Assembly (NCBI RefSeq): GCF_003314975.1
Contig: NZ_QNRF01000009.1
Span: forward strand, 54,595 to 118,594
Direction: 5' to 3'
Source of the DNA: Marinomonas aquiplantarum
Lineage (GTDB): Bacteria > Pseudomonadota > Gammaproteobacteria > Pseudomonadales > Marinomonadaceae
Length of the DNA stretch: 64,000 nt
The notes under the pieces are model-generated. The model did not search any database, had not been told where the DNA came from, and saw only the letters and a program-made list of their open reading frames with translations. Position numbers and translations under genes: made by a program. Shown here one piece after another: positions 37,124 to 45,249 of the stretch (position 1 is the stretch's first letter; every line of letters begins with the position of its first letter).

Positions 37124-38011
37124 ATGTTGACGAATATCATAGGCTCAATGGTTCGATTTGAGTCTATTCAGCCCGGTCTACAATCTCGAGTATTTAGTAC
37201 GGGGAACGACAATTTTTCCGACTTTAACTTAATTGGTATCATTCAGCGTGGTGACGCCACGGTATCAATGGAAGAAATGCACCAGATTACAGAGTCGTCT
37301 ATTTTTTGTATTCCCCACAAAAAACAGGCTAAAGTATTGGTTCCTGCTGGGAGTCAGGTTTGGCTATTAGGCTATCGAGATGAGCTTATTTCTTTAGTCA
37401 CTGGCTCTGACCTAGACAGTGCAAAATTAGAAACTTTGATGCGGCAGTTTACCATCACCGCTTGCTCAAAAGATGACATCGACAACGAATTCTTACCGCT
37501 TTTACGCTTATTGAAGACGGAAATATCTACCTCGACTAAACGTTCTCGAACCGTGATCTGCTCAATCATTCGTATTTTACTGATTAGTATATATCGCCTC
37601 AGTAATATCGAGTCTATTCGGCTAACGCACTCCCCCGATGAATTAGTATTACAACAATTTCGACAACTCGTAGAAGTAGAGTATCGTAATAGAAGAGCAG
37701 TTTCATATTATTGTCAGGAGTTGATTATGACCTACGATCGACTGCATGCCATCTGCCAACGCAATCTGAAAAAATCTCCGCTACAGCTGATTAATAACCG
37801 CGTTTTAATTGAAGCCACATCAAGATTAAAAAAGTCCACTGGGGCCATACAAGCCATCGCAAATGATTTGGGCTACAACGACGGAAGTCAGTTCAGTCAT
37901 TTCTTTAAAAAAGAAACAGGAATGTCGCCCAGTCAATTTAAGCGTTATTACACAGAAAAAGGTGTCGTTAATAGAGACGCAAACACGCCTGATTTTTCGG
38001 ATTGGCCTTAA
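37124..38011 (+). CDS. AraC-family regulator of the aldehyde/ABC cluster
   Basis: A 295-residue regulator. The N-terminal part is cupin-like sensing (VSMEEMHQITESSIFCIP). The C-terminal HTH pair (YCQELIMTYDRLHAICQRN; AIANDLGYNDGSQFSHFFKKETGMSPSQFKRYY) is the AraC signature. The frame is open from 37061, but the ATG at 37124 has AAAGGAAAGG just upstream and none precedes the earlier ATG, so I use 37124. It is divergent from the seven-gene catabolic cluster, the usual place for its activator. It resembles XylS/CbdS-type regulators of aromatic degradation in layout only. Confidence 0.85.
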   Translation: MLTNIIGSMVRFESIQPGLQSRVFSTGNDNFSDFNLIGIIQRGDATVSMEEMHQITESSIFCIPHKKQAKVLVPAGSQVWLLGYRDELISLVTGSDLDSAKLETLMRQFTITACSKDDIDNEFLPLLRLLKTEISTSTKRSRTVICSIIRILLISIYRLSNIESIRLTHSPDELVLQQFRQLVEVEYRNRRAVSYYCQELIMTYDRLHAICQRNLKKSPLQLINNRVLIEATSRLKKSTGAIQAIANDLGYNDGSQFSHFFKKETGMSPSQFKRYYTEKGVVNRDANTPDFSDWP

Positions 38012-38494
38012 GGCAAAGCGAGGCACCAAAATTATCATAGGCTCAATACATTCTATTAATTAAGTATTTAGATCATTTTTTCAGCAAGTGATTTAAATGC
38101 CCTACTCTATGGCAAAGAATAAGTTGCAGGGGGAAGGACGGCCAACTTTCCCAACTCAGATCGGGACATCACCATAACGAAACTTGAGCCAACATACATC
38201 AGCACGCTGATGTGATATATCGCTATTCCTGCATCCTTGTGATGCATTAAACACGATCATTTGATACAAGCAGAAACCCTATTTAAATTCTTCTAAAACT
38301 TTCTATAGAGGCCAAAAAAAGTATTTAGAGATGAAAAGTGCCAATATAGGTCGGGGTTCGCGCGCTTTAACCGAACAGAAGAAATTGACTGTTTTACAAC
38401 TTCTTAATTCTAGTTTTCTTAGTTAAGATAAAATGGCTTATTTAAATAAGCATGTTTGCTTAAATAAAACCAATAACAAAAAAGCCGAGTTCAA
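38012..38494. other. Intergenic region before the sigma-54 activator
   Basis: A 483-bp gap without a convincing gene. It holds a small hairpin (ACATCAG / CTGATGT, 38196-38213), possibly the end of the AraC transcript. It also holds a perfect 16-bp palindrome GCTTATTTAAATAAGC at 38436-38451, followed by a second GCTTAAATAA half, close upstream of the activator gene. Confidence 0.55.
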
Positions 38495-39910
38495 ATGTCA
38501 TTAAAAAAACTGGAAAAACTCTCGCAGGCAGCCAACACTTATAAAGCTATTTTGAATGCGATGGAAGAATGGGTCGTTATTGTCGACCATCAATCAAAGA
38601 TTTTCTTCATCAACCGACCTTATGCACGCTTTCTTGGAGTGAAGGCGGAGGATGTAAAGGGGAAAAAAGTCACCGACGTCATTGAAAACACTCGGATGCA
38701 CATTACTGTGCAGACAGGCCAAGCGGAACGATTTTCTTTTCAGAAGATTTTAGGCAGTAAAATGATTGCTAGCCGCCTCCCTATCGTTGACCAAGGCGAG
38801 GTCATTGGTGCCGTTGGTACGGTGATTTTTCATGATACTCATGAATGGAAACAAATTAACAGCCACATAAAAGCACTGCTAGCTGAACAAGACTTTCAGT
38901 ACCAAAAAAGCATCGCTTCCGACAAGCTCAACACAGGGGCTAATTTTCACCTAAATGACATCATCGGTGACAGTCAGGTGATGAAGTCTTTGAGCGCTAA
39001 GGTCACACAAGTGGCTTCTGGTGATGTAACAGTATTAATTCGTGGCGAATCAGGAACCGGCAAAGAATTATACGCCCACGCCATCCACCAGCTGTCAGAT
39101 CGAGCGGAATATCCATTTATCAAAGTTAATTGCGCCGCGATACCAGAAAGTTTGCTAGAAAGTGAATTATTTGGCTATGAAGAAGGCGCGTTTACAGGGG
39201 CCAAAAAAGGTGGCAAGCCGGGTAAATTTCAATTGGCCAATGGCGGCACCTTGTTTCTCGACGAAATTGGCGATTTACCATTATTAATGCAAGCCAAGCT
39301 ATTGCGTGTATTACAAGATCGTGAAGTCGAATCCGTTGGTGGCACGCACCCCACGCCCTTAAACATTCGGCTGATTACCGCCACGCATCGTCCATTAGAA
39401 AGCCTGATAGAAAGTGGCACCTTCCGAGAAGACCTTTATTATCGTATTAACGTTGTGGCGATTGATTTACCTCCACTTCGTGAGCGTCGCGAAGACATTG
39501 CAAAACTGGCTGATTTTTTCCTGCAAAAACTGTCGAGAAGAACTGGACGACGTGCACCAAAGCTCACCGTTCAAGCTTTGACAGCCATGCTAGCGTACAA
39601 CTGGCCGGGTAATATTCGCGAACTCGAAAATGTCATGGAAGCAGCGTTTTACACAAGCCATGATCGAAAAATCCCGCTGTCATTATTGCCAGTGCAACTG
39701 TCCCAAACAGATCACAACACACCTAAAAATCAGACGTCACAAGAGATCATTCAATCCACAGGCAGCTTAAAAGAACAACTGAACCTAGCAGAAAAAAATA
39801 TCATTAACGCCGCTTTGATTGAATGTGGCGATAACCGTACCAAAGCCGCAAAAAAGTTGGGCATCAGTAAATCCACTTTTTACGAAAAGCTCGATAAACA
39901 CGGCATTTAG
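38495..39910 (+). CDS. PAS-domain sigma-54-dependent activator (NtrC/Fis family)
   Basis: A 471-residue enhancer-binding protein. A PAS sensor domain (about 12-120, [23 protein letters not shown]) is followed by an AAA+ domain with Walker A GESGTGKE, the sigma-54 contact loop GAFTGAKK, Walker [10 protein letters not shown] and the arginine-finger region [12 protein letters not shown] Fis-type HTH ends the protein ([20 protein letters not shown]). There is no receiver domain, so it senses a small molecule rather than a kinase. The next promoter downstream is of sigma-54 type with palindromic sites, so its target is almost certainly the TRAP/3-hydroxybutyrate genes that follow. Confidence 0.94.
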   Translation: MSLKKLEKLSQAANTYKAILNAMEEWVVIVDHQSKIFFINRPYARFLGVKAEDVKGKKVTDVIENTRMHITVQTGQAERFSFQKILGSKMIASRLPIVDQGEVIGAVGTVIFHDTHEWKQINSHIKALLAEQDFQYQKSIASDKLNTGANFHLNDIIGDSQVMKSLSAKVTQVASGDVTVLIRGESGTGKELYAHAIHQLSDRAEYPFIKVNCAAIPESLLESELFGYEEGAFTGAKKGGKPGKFQLANGGTLFLDEIGDLPLLMQAKLLRVLQDREVESVGGTHPTPLNIRLITATHRPLESLIESGTFREDLYYRINVVAIDLPPLRERREDIAKLADFFLQKLSRRTGRRAPKLTVQALTAMLAYNWPGNIRELENVMEAAFYTSHDRKIPLSLLPVQLSQTDHNTPKNQTSQEIIQSTGSLKEQLNLAEKNIINAALIECGDNRTKAAKKLGISKSTFYEKLDKHGI

Positions 39911-39924
39911 TCCGATTTTTCGGA
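39911..39924. promoter_or_regulatory. Enhancer site 1 (TCCGA-N4-TCGGA)
   Basis: TCCGATTTTTCGGA, a perfect 5-4-5 inverted repeat immediately after the activator stop codon and about 160 bp upstream of the -24 element. It matches site 3 at 39984 in 13 of 14 bases, which marks both as binding sites for the Fis-type activator encoded just upstream. Confidence 0.75.
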
Positions 39925-39929
39925 TGGTG

Positions 39930-39943
39930 TCTATTTTTTCGGA
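39930..39943. promoter_or_regulatory. Enhancer half-site 2
   Basis: TCTATTTTTTCGGA keeps the right half (TCGGA) and the T-run of sites 1 and 3, but the left half is degenerate. Its centre lies 19 bp from that of site 1, about two helical turns, so it faces the same side of the DNA. Confidence 0.5.
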
Positions 39944-39983
39944 CTATACTTAAACCACTAGTGCTTTAATTAGACTCAAACCG

Positions 39984-39997
39984 TCCGATCTTTCGGA
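39984..39997. promoter_or_regulatory. Enhancer site 3 (TCCGA-N4-TCGGA)
   Basis: TCCGATCTTTCGGA, a perfect 5-4-5 inverted repeat whose centre lies 73 bp (seven turns) from that of site 1 and about 83 bp upstream of the -24 element. Confidence 0.75.
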
Positions 39998-40071
39998 AAA
40001 CCACATCATTTTTACGCATCAAAAAAAGCAAAATTAGACTAACTATATGAAAAATATAGATATTATCAATT

Positions 40072-40087
40072 TGGCACTTTTCTTGAT
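40072..40087 (+). promoter_or_regulatory. Sigma-54 (-24/-12) promoter of the TRAP operon
   Basis: TGGCACTTTTCTTGAT fits the TGGCAC-N5-TTGCW consensus, with GA instead of GC at -12. Transcription would start near 40099, leaving a leader of about 92 bases before the dctP-type gene. Confidence 0.85.
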
Positions 40088-40190
40088 TTAGCATTCTGCA
40101 GCACCATAGCACTCTATGGCGTGCATAAAATACATGACAGCTTTCTACAGTTTGAAAAGAACACACAATAAAAATAAAAGGATTGAAAAC

Positions 40191-41249
40191 ATGAAAAATG
40201 CTTTGATAACAGCGACTTGTTTAACCACGTTAAGCTTCGCGATGCCATCTTATGCCGACTTCGACAAAGTCCGCTGGCAAGTCCCTATGGCCTTCTCGTC
40301 CTCTTTAACAGCGCTTGGCGACACCATGCCTGAAGTGTCTAAAATGCTCAGTGATGCCAGTGGCAATAAAGTAAAACTGCAAGTCTTTGAACCCGGTTCA
40401 CTGGTGCCAGCATTGAGTATTTTCGACAACGTCAGCTCTGGTAATGTCTCGGCAGGTTATTCTTGGATGGGGTATGAGTGGGGCCAAATCCCTGCGGCAG
40501 CGTTATTCGGAGCAACACCATTCGGCCTTGAGTCGAACGAATTCACGGCTTGGATGTATTACCATGACGGCGATAAAATGCTTAAAGAACTGTTCAAGCC
40601 TTACGATGTTTATCCTATTCTGTGTGGCACCATCAGCCCAGAAGCCGCGGGTTGGTTTCGCAAAGAGATCAAATCTGTTGATGACCTAAATGGCCTTAAA
40701 TTCCGCGCGGCGGGTCTTGGCGGTGAAATCATGTCTGAATTCGGCATGTCGATTAACGTTTTTCCAGGTGGCGAGCTTTATCAAGCGCTCGAAACCGGCG
40801 TATTGGATGGCACCGAGTTCTCTATTCCAACCGTGGATGAGCAACTTGGGTTTTATCAAGTCGCCAAGCACTATTACCTTCCCGGCTGGCATCAACCTTC
40901 CACTAACCAGTTCCTTTACATCAACCTAAATGACTGGAATAAGCTCAACAAGCAAACGCAATCTTTGATAGAAAATACCTGTGTGGCCGCCAACACCATG
41001 TCGTTGGCCAAATCTGAAGCGCTACAAGGTGGCATATTGTCTAAGTTCAAAGAGAAAGGTGTCGAGCTTCACCAGTATTCACCCGAGATTCTCAGCGCCT
41101 TCCAAGACGCTACGGATGAAGTGATGGCCCGTCACTCTGCTGAGAATGCGGAATTCGCCAAAATCTATTCGTCGATGAAAGACTTTCAAGAAGAGCACAG
41201 CACGTGGAAAAAATTCGGCTATTTGCCTCGCGATTGGAACACGAAATAA
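40191..41249 (+). CDS. TRAP transporter substrate-binding protein (DctP family)
   Basis: A 352-residue periplasmic binding protein. The signal peptide ends at SYA (MKNALITATCLTTLSFAMPSYA). The DctP-family organic-acid site lies around RAAGLGGEIMSEFGMSINVFPGGELYQALETGVLDG. The ATG at 40191 has AAGGATTG upstream, and the longer frame from 40116 is not used because it would start before a clean signal peptide. It is first in an operon with both TRAP permeases and 3-hydroxybutyrate dehydrogenase. I infer a hydroxy- or keto-acid cargo, with 3-hydroxybutyrate the best guess. Confidence 0.9.
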   Translation: MKNALITATCLTTLSFAMPSYADFDKVRWQVPMAFSSSLTALGDTMPEVSKMLSDASGNKVKLQVFEPGSLVPALSIFDNVSSGNVSAGYSWMGYEWGQIPAAALFGATPFGLESNEFTAWMYYHDGDKMLKELFKPYDVYPILCGTISPEAAGWFRKEIKSVDDLNGLKFRAAGLGGEIMSEFGMSINVFPGGELYQALETGVLDGTEFSIPTVDEQLGFYQVAKHYYLPGWHQPSTNQFLYINLNDWNKLNKQTQSLIENTCVAANTMSLAKSEALQGGILSKFKEKGVELHQYSPEILSAFQDATDEVMARHSAENAEFAKIYSSMKDFQEEHSTWKKFGYLPRDWNTK

Positions 41250-41273
41250 CTCTATTTGAGTTCTATTAAGTGA

Positions 41274-41301
41274 GTCGGCATCACACGATGCCGACGTTTT
41301 T
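41274..41301 (+). terminator. Internal hairpin with T-run between dctP and dctQ genes
   Basis: Stem GTCGGCATC (41274-41282), loop ACAC, GATGCCGAC (41287-41295), then GTTTTT. Such partial terminators let the binding protein be made in excess over the membrane subunits. Confidence 0.85.
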
Positions 41302-41339
41302 CACTGGATGTACATCATCCGAAATCAAAGGAGAAATAC

Positions 41340-41942
41340 ATGTCCGATCCATCAACTGAGTTAAATTTAGCTGAAATCGAGGCAAAATTATCGCACTCCA
41401 ACATCAACCAGCTGCCTCACACGCCAGTCTCGCAATGGCTTGAAAGTGCCATCGAAAAGATAGGGCAGTACATTTCTTGGATTTGGTTAGTGTTGATGCT
41501 TTTGATCGTCAGCAATGCCTTAATGCGTTATTTTTTCAATACCACCTTTGTGGCGTTAGAAGAGTTACAGTGGCACTTGTATGCAGTTGGCTTCATGCTG
41601 GGGCTGTCTTACTGCTTTATCCACGACGGTCATGTTCGTGTTGATGCGCTGGCGGAACATTGGTCGATGAGAAAACGCGTATGGATCGAAGTCTTTGGTA
41701 TCTCGCTCCTACTGCTGCCTTTTTGTTTTGTCATGTTTAACTATGCCCTTCCTTTTGTTGAACGATCTTATCGAATGAATGAAGTCTCACCATCATTTGA
41801 TGGCTTACCTTTTCGCTGGATTCTCAAGTCATTCATTTTAATTGCACTGGCATTATTGGTCATGGCGGCCAGTTCTCGCTGGCTTCGCTGTGTCGCTTTT
41901 CTACGTGGCGTTTCTATTCATCAAAGCCACACAAAAGGCTAG
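41340..41942 (+). CDS. TRAP transporter small permease (DctQ family)
   Basis: A 200-residue membrane protein with four helices. The core LEELQWHLYAVGFMLGLSYCFIHDGHVRVD is the DctQ signature. The N-terminal cytoplasmic stretch of about 40 residues is longer than usual. CAAAGGAGAAATAC precedes the ATG. It forms the membrane complex with the DctM-type protein encoded 15 bases downstream. Confidence 0.92.
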   Translation: MSDPSTELNLAEIEAKLSHSNINQLPHTPVSQWLESAIEKIGQYISWIWLVLMLLIVSNALMRYFFNTTFVALEELQWHLYAVGFMLGLSYCFIHDGHVRVDALAEHWSMRKRVWIEVFGISLLLLPFCFVMFNYALPFVERSYRMNEVSPSFDGLPFRWILKSFILIALALLVMAASSRWLRCVAFLRGVSIHQSHTKG

Positions 41943-41957
41943 TTTCAAGGGAAGATT

Positions 41958-43319
41958 ATGTTCGAAACATACGAATTATTAGTCATTGCCATGCTTGGCA
42001 GTTTTATCTTATTGATTTTTTCAGGGTTTCCTGTCGCATGGGTGCTCGCTGGTTTGGCGATCATCTTCAGCGTTGTTGGCGTTTTGTCCTCCCAGTTTTT
42101 GGATTGGGACACTTACTATATGAACGATTGGCGCATTTACGGCACCATAATCCAACGGATTTATGCCCAAATGAGCAACTGGGTGCTTGTCGCCTTACCC
42201 ATGTTTATTTTTATGGGATTGATGCTAGAACGCTCTGGCGTAGCTGAACGCTTGATGGTGAACTTTGTTAATTTGTTTGGGCGATTTCGAGGTGGACTCG
42301 GTGTTGCTGTAATCTTAATCGGCATCTTGTTTGCGGCGTCAACAGGCATCGTGGGTGCGTCAGTTGTACTACTCGCCATGCTGTCTATGCCTGTCATGTT
42401 AGAACAAAAATATTCGCCTTCGTTTGCCAGCGGTATTGTTGCGTCTTCTGGTACCTTGGGCATTTTGATTCCGCCAAGCATCATGCTAATTATTATGGCG
42501 GATCAGCTTTCTCTTTCCGTGGGCAGCTTATTCATGGGCGCGCTGGTTCCCGGTTTGTTACTGGGCGGTTTGTACATCGTGTATGTCATTCTTTCTGCTA
42601 TTTTCAATCCGAAAGTCTGCCAACCACCACTGAATTTACCACCGGTTACGATGGGATTAATCTGGTCAACATTGAAAGCCGTTTTTCCTCCGCTGGCACT
42701 TATTTTGTCTGTATTGGGCTCTATCTTCATGGGGATTGTTTCGCCAACAGAAGCCGCCGGTGTTGGGGCGTTTGGCGCCACTCTTTTAGCGATTTTAAAC
42801 AAGCGCTTCAATATGAAAATGTTGGCTGAAGTGTGCCGTAAAACCACCATTACGACGTCGTTTGTTTTTGGTATTTTCTTGGGCGCGACGGCTTTCGCCG
42901 TGGTGTTACGAACGCTGGGGGGCGATGAATTCATCAGTGATTTGCTGCAAGGTATTCCTTTGTCGCCAGCAGGCATTGTGGTGGTTATTCTGCTCATCGC
43001 CTTCGTAGCGGGTTTCTTCTTAGACTGGCTAGAAATCAGCTTGATTTTACTCCCTCTCGTCGGGCCTGTTGTGGTCGCGTTGGAGTTCAATTTGGTGTGG
43101 TTTGTCGTGCTGTTTGCTTTGGCGCTACAAACCTCTTTTTTAACACCACCTGTTGGCTTTTCGCTCTTCTATTTAAAAGGCGTCGCACCAGCTGGGGTGA
43201 CCACATTACACATCTACAAAGGCGTTATTCCTTTCGTCCTTCTGCAATTATTAGCTGTGCTTCTGGTGTTTTTATTCCCAGACCTGGTGTTGTGGTTGCC
43301 CGAAGTGATTTACGGTTAA
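41958..43319 (+). CDS. TRAP transporter large permease (DctM family)
   Basis: A 453-residue polytopic protein of 12-13 helices. It carries the DctM motifs ASTGIVGASVVLLAMLSMPVM, GTLGILIPPSIMLIIMADQ, SPTEAAGVGAFGA and, near the end, LTPPVGFSLFYLKG. These line the sodium and substrate path in this secondary transporter, which is driven by a sodium gradient as is usual in marine bacteria. It is third in the sigma-54-controlled operon. Confidence 0.94.
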   Translation: MFETYELLVIAMLGSFILLIFSGFPVAWVLAGLAIIFSVVGVLSSQFLDWDTYYMNDWRIYGTIIQRIYAQMSNWVLVALPMFIFMGLMLERSGVAERLMVNFVNLFGRFRGGLGVAVILIGILFAASTGIVGASVVLLAMLSMPVMLEQKYSPSFASGIVASSGTLGILIPPSIMLIIMADQLSLSVGSLFMGALVPGLLLGGLYIVYVILSAIFNPKVCQPPLNLPPVTMGLIWSTLKAVFPPLALILSVLGSIFMGIVSPTEAAGVGAFGATLLAILNKRFNMKMLAEVCRKTTITTSFVFGIFLGATAFAVVLRTLGGDEFISDLLQGIPLSPAGIVVVILLIAFVAGFFLDWLEISLILLPLVGPVVVALEFNLVWFVVLFALALQTSFLTPPVGFSLFYLKGVAPAGVTTLHIYKGVIPFVLLQLLAVLLVFLFPDLVLWLPEVIYG

Positions 43320-43349
43320 CCCGTTTGCTTTCCTGTTTGGAGAATAAAA

Positions 43350-44123
43350 ATGAACAATAAAACAGTATTAATTACGGGGGCAGCAAGTGGAATCGGCTTG
43401 GAAATTGCTCAAGCATTTCTGAAAGCGGACATGAATGTCGCCATTTTAGATTTCAGCCAAACGGCGATAGAAGAGGCAAAAACACAGCTTTCAGCATTCC
43501 ATCAGCAATGCACTTTTTTCGCCTGCGATGTGACTAAGGAACCGCAATTTATGGATGCGATAGACGCCGCCATTGCGCAATTTGGCCACATCGATATTCT
43601 GGTCAACAACGCGGGGGTTCAACATATCGCGCCGATAGAAGAATTCCCCTCAGACACCTACCGACGTTTAATCGACATTATGTTGATCGCGCCCTTTTTG
43701 GCGATCAAAAAAATCCTGCCTTTGATGAAAGAAAAAGGGGATGGGCGAATCATTAACATGGCGTCGATTAATGGCTTAATCGGCTTTGCAGGCAAAGCTG
43801 GCTACAATTCTGCCAAACACGGCGTAATTGGCCTAACAAAAGTAGCTGCGCTGGAAGCCGCGCCTTTTGGTGTGACCATCAATGCGCTGTGTCCCGGCTA
43901 TGTGGACACGCCATTGGTGAGAAATCAGCTGGAGGATTTGGCCAAAACACGCGATGTCTCACTTGATCGTGTGTTGGAGGAGGTCATTTGGCCTCTGGTG
44001 CCACAACGCCGCTTCCTCACGGTAGATGAAATTTCAGACTACTGTTTGTTTCTCAGCAGCCCTTCGGCAAAAGGAGTGACTGGACAAGCTATCGTCATCG
44101 ACGGTGGGTATACCACACAGTAG
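43350..44123 (+). CDS. bdhA: 3-hydroxybutyrate dehydrogenase
   Basis: A 257-residue SDR. Cofactor motif TGAASGIG, structural NNAGVQHIAPIEEFP, catalytic serine in NMASINGL and YNSAK. The phrases NNAGVQHIAPIE, LCPGYVDTPLV and RRFLTVDEISDYCLFL are the fingerprint of D-3-hydroxybutyrate dehydrogenases. It oxidises 3-hydroxybutyrate to acetoacetate with NAD+. It is fourth after the TRAP genes, so the unit can import and start degrading 3-hydroxybutyrate. No acetoacetate CoA-transferase is present in the window, so that step must be encoded elsewhere. Confidence 0.92.
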   Translation: MNNKTVLITGAASGIGLEIAQAFLKADMNVAILDFSQTAIEEAKTQLSAFHQQCTFFACDVTKEPQFMDAIDAAIAQFGHIDILVNNAGVQHIAPIEEFPSDTYRRLIDIMLIAPFLAIKKILPLMKEKGDGRIINMASINGLIGFAGKAGYNSAKHGVIGLTKVAALEAAPFGVTINALCPGYVDTPLVRNQLEDLAKTRDVSLDRVLEEVIWPLVPQRRFLTVDEISDYCLFLSSPSAKGVTGQAIVIDGGYTTQ

Positions 44124-44369
44124 ACACAGTTTCTAAATGCATAAGTATTTATAAACTGCTCCTCAAGAAGATTCGAATCTTTACATGGAAACTAGCAGTA
44201 ATTAGTCAGGTACATAAAAAAGGACTATAACTTTCTAATTACTGCTATTTAATATCTCTAACGAGCTCAGAATTTTTAAGAACTAAACTTACGGCTCAAT
44301 CATACTGATCATGAGCCGTTATTTAGTCACATCAGATACTTATTTTGTAATAGTAGAAAATATTTTTAA

Positions 44370-44534
44370 CTAATCAGAGATTACTGTACCTTTCTTGAAT
44401 TGATACTCTGCTCCAATTGGATCCTCTCCCGCATTTCTATCAAACATGTGCTGCACATTGTCTCTCTGAACTTTCAACAGGATACTCTCTGTTTGAGAAG
44501 ACGTTTTGAGAAAATAATAAGGGGCTATAGAGAT
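44370..44534 (-). pseudogene. Possible decayed gene C-terminus next to tRNA-Arg
   Basis: Fifty-four sense codons followed by TAG, beginning directly after an in-frame TAA and lacking a good start codon or ribosome site at its left end. The translation (ISIAPYYFLKTSSQ..., ending in AEYQFKKGTVISD) has a balanced, protein-like composition. I do not recognise the family. It may be the tail of a lost gene, or chance. Confidence 0.3.
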
Positions 44535-44544
44535 TTAACCGCGC

Positions 44545-44557
44545 TATCAAAATGGCA
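44545..44557. repeat. 13-bp direct repeat of the tRNA-Arg 3' edge
   Basis: TATCAAAATGGCA occurs here and at 44611-44623, where it covers the encoded CCA end of tRNA-Arg. The two copies start 66 bp apart. It may be a relic of an integration site or of a duplicated tRNA end. Confidence 0.5.
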
Positions 44558-44618
44558 ATCTATCTTCTTATAAAGCCAGTGAGTACGAGGGTTACAGAGT
44601 TATTTTCCATTATCAAAA

Positions 44619-44695
44619 TGGCACGCCCGAAAGGATTTGAACCTTCGACCTTCGCCTCCGGAGGGCGACGCTCTATCCAGCTGAGCTACGGGCGC
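44619..44695 (-). tRNA. tRNA-Arg(CCG)
   Basis: A 77-nt cloverleaf with encoded CCA and acceptor GCGCCCG/CGGGCGT. The anticodon CCG lies in the loop CTCCGGA. It is close to E. coli argX in sequence. It stands alone on the minus strand. Confidence 0.94.
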
Positions 44696-44895
44696 ATTAG
44701 ACACTTTTGATCGACCGATCAGAAGTAAATTGGAGTGCGTATTCTAAAGGAAATCACGCAGGATACCAGTGCTTAATCACAGAAAAATAGTGGATTCATC
44801 AAAGCGGTTTGATCCATTGCATTTACCCCATCGTAAAAGTGGCAGATAATTCATCCCTGTTCTCTTACGCTGGATTTTATAGGAAAACCATCTTC

Positions 44896-45249
44896 ATGCT
44901 TTACCAAAGCGTTAAGCGGCATTCCGCCTCTATTCGAATCATAAAATTTTTTACCTTAATCATTGGGCTCACGATGAGTGCCTCGACCTTGAACGCAAGC
45001 GGCACCACTGAAAGGTCTGGTGGTAAAGTCTTCAATTCATTTTGCGTAGCATGCCATTTGCACGGTGTGGCAGGCGCGCCAAAACTGGGAAACTCAGCAG
45101 ATTGGCTACCTAGAAAGGAAAAAGGCATGCCAACCTTGTTGAAGCATGCCATTGAAGGTTTAAACGCCATGCCACCAAAAGGCATGTGCTCCAACTGTAG
45201 CGATGACGAAATCCAAGCCGCGATTCAATTCATGTTAGATAACAGCTAA
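44896..45249 (+). CDS. Cytochrome c5-type monohaem protein
   Basis: A protein of about 117 residues. After a signal peptide (FFTLIIGLTMSASTLNA) comes one haem-binding CVACH, the distal methionine region in GLNAMPPKGM, and the CSNC pair that forms the disulphide typical of cytochrome c5. It should carry electrons in the periplasm towards terminal oxidases or a sulfur/nitrogen enzyme. The frame extends to 44809, but the ATG at 44896 gives a standard signal peptide. Its last four bases overlap the convergent rep gene. Confidence 0.87.
   Translation: MLYQSVKRHSASIRIIKFFTLIIGLTMSASTLNASGTTERSGGKVFNSFCVACHLHGVAGAPKLGNSADWLPRKEKGMPTLLKHAIEGLNAMPPKGMCSNCSDDEIQAAIQFMLDNS

Larger units (their letters stand above)
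44124..44618. other. Gene-poor gap with hairpin and orphan coding remnant
   Basis: This 495-bp gap lies between bdhA and tRNA-Arg. It has a stem ACGGCTCA (44291-44298) / TGAGCCGT (44312-44319) that may end the TRAP operon. It also has a protein-like open stretch on the minus strand at 44370-44534 (listed separately) and a 13-base copy of the tRNA-Arg 3' edge at 44545. Confidence 0.5.

Noticed and set aside
42503..43090. A 195-codon minus-strand open frame inside the DctM-type gene
   Set aside because: Antisense shadow of a well-supported membrane protein. Low-complexity Lys/Thr/Pro-rich translation.
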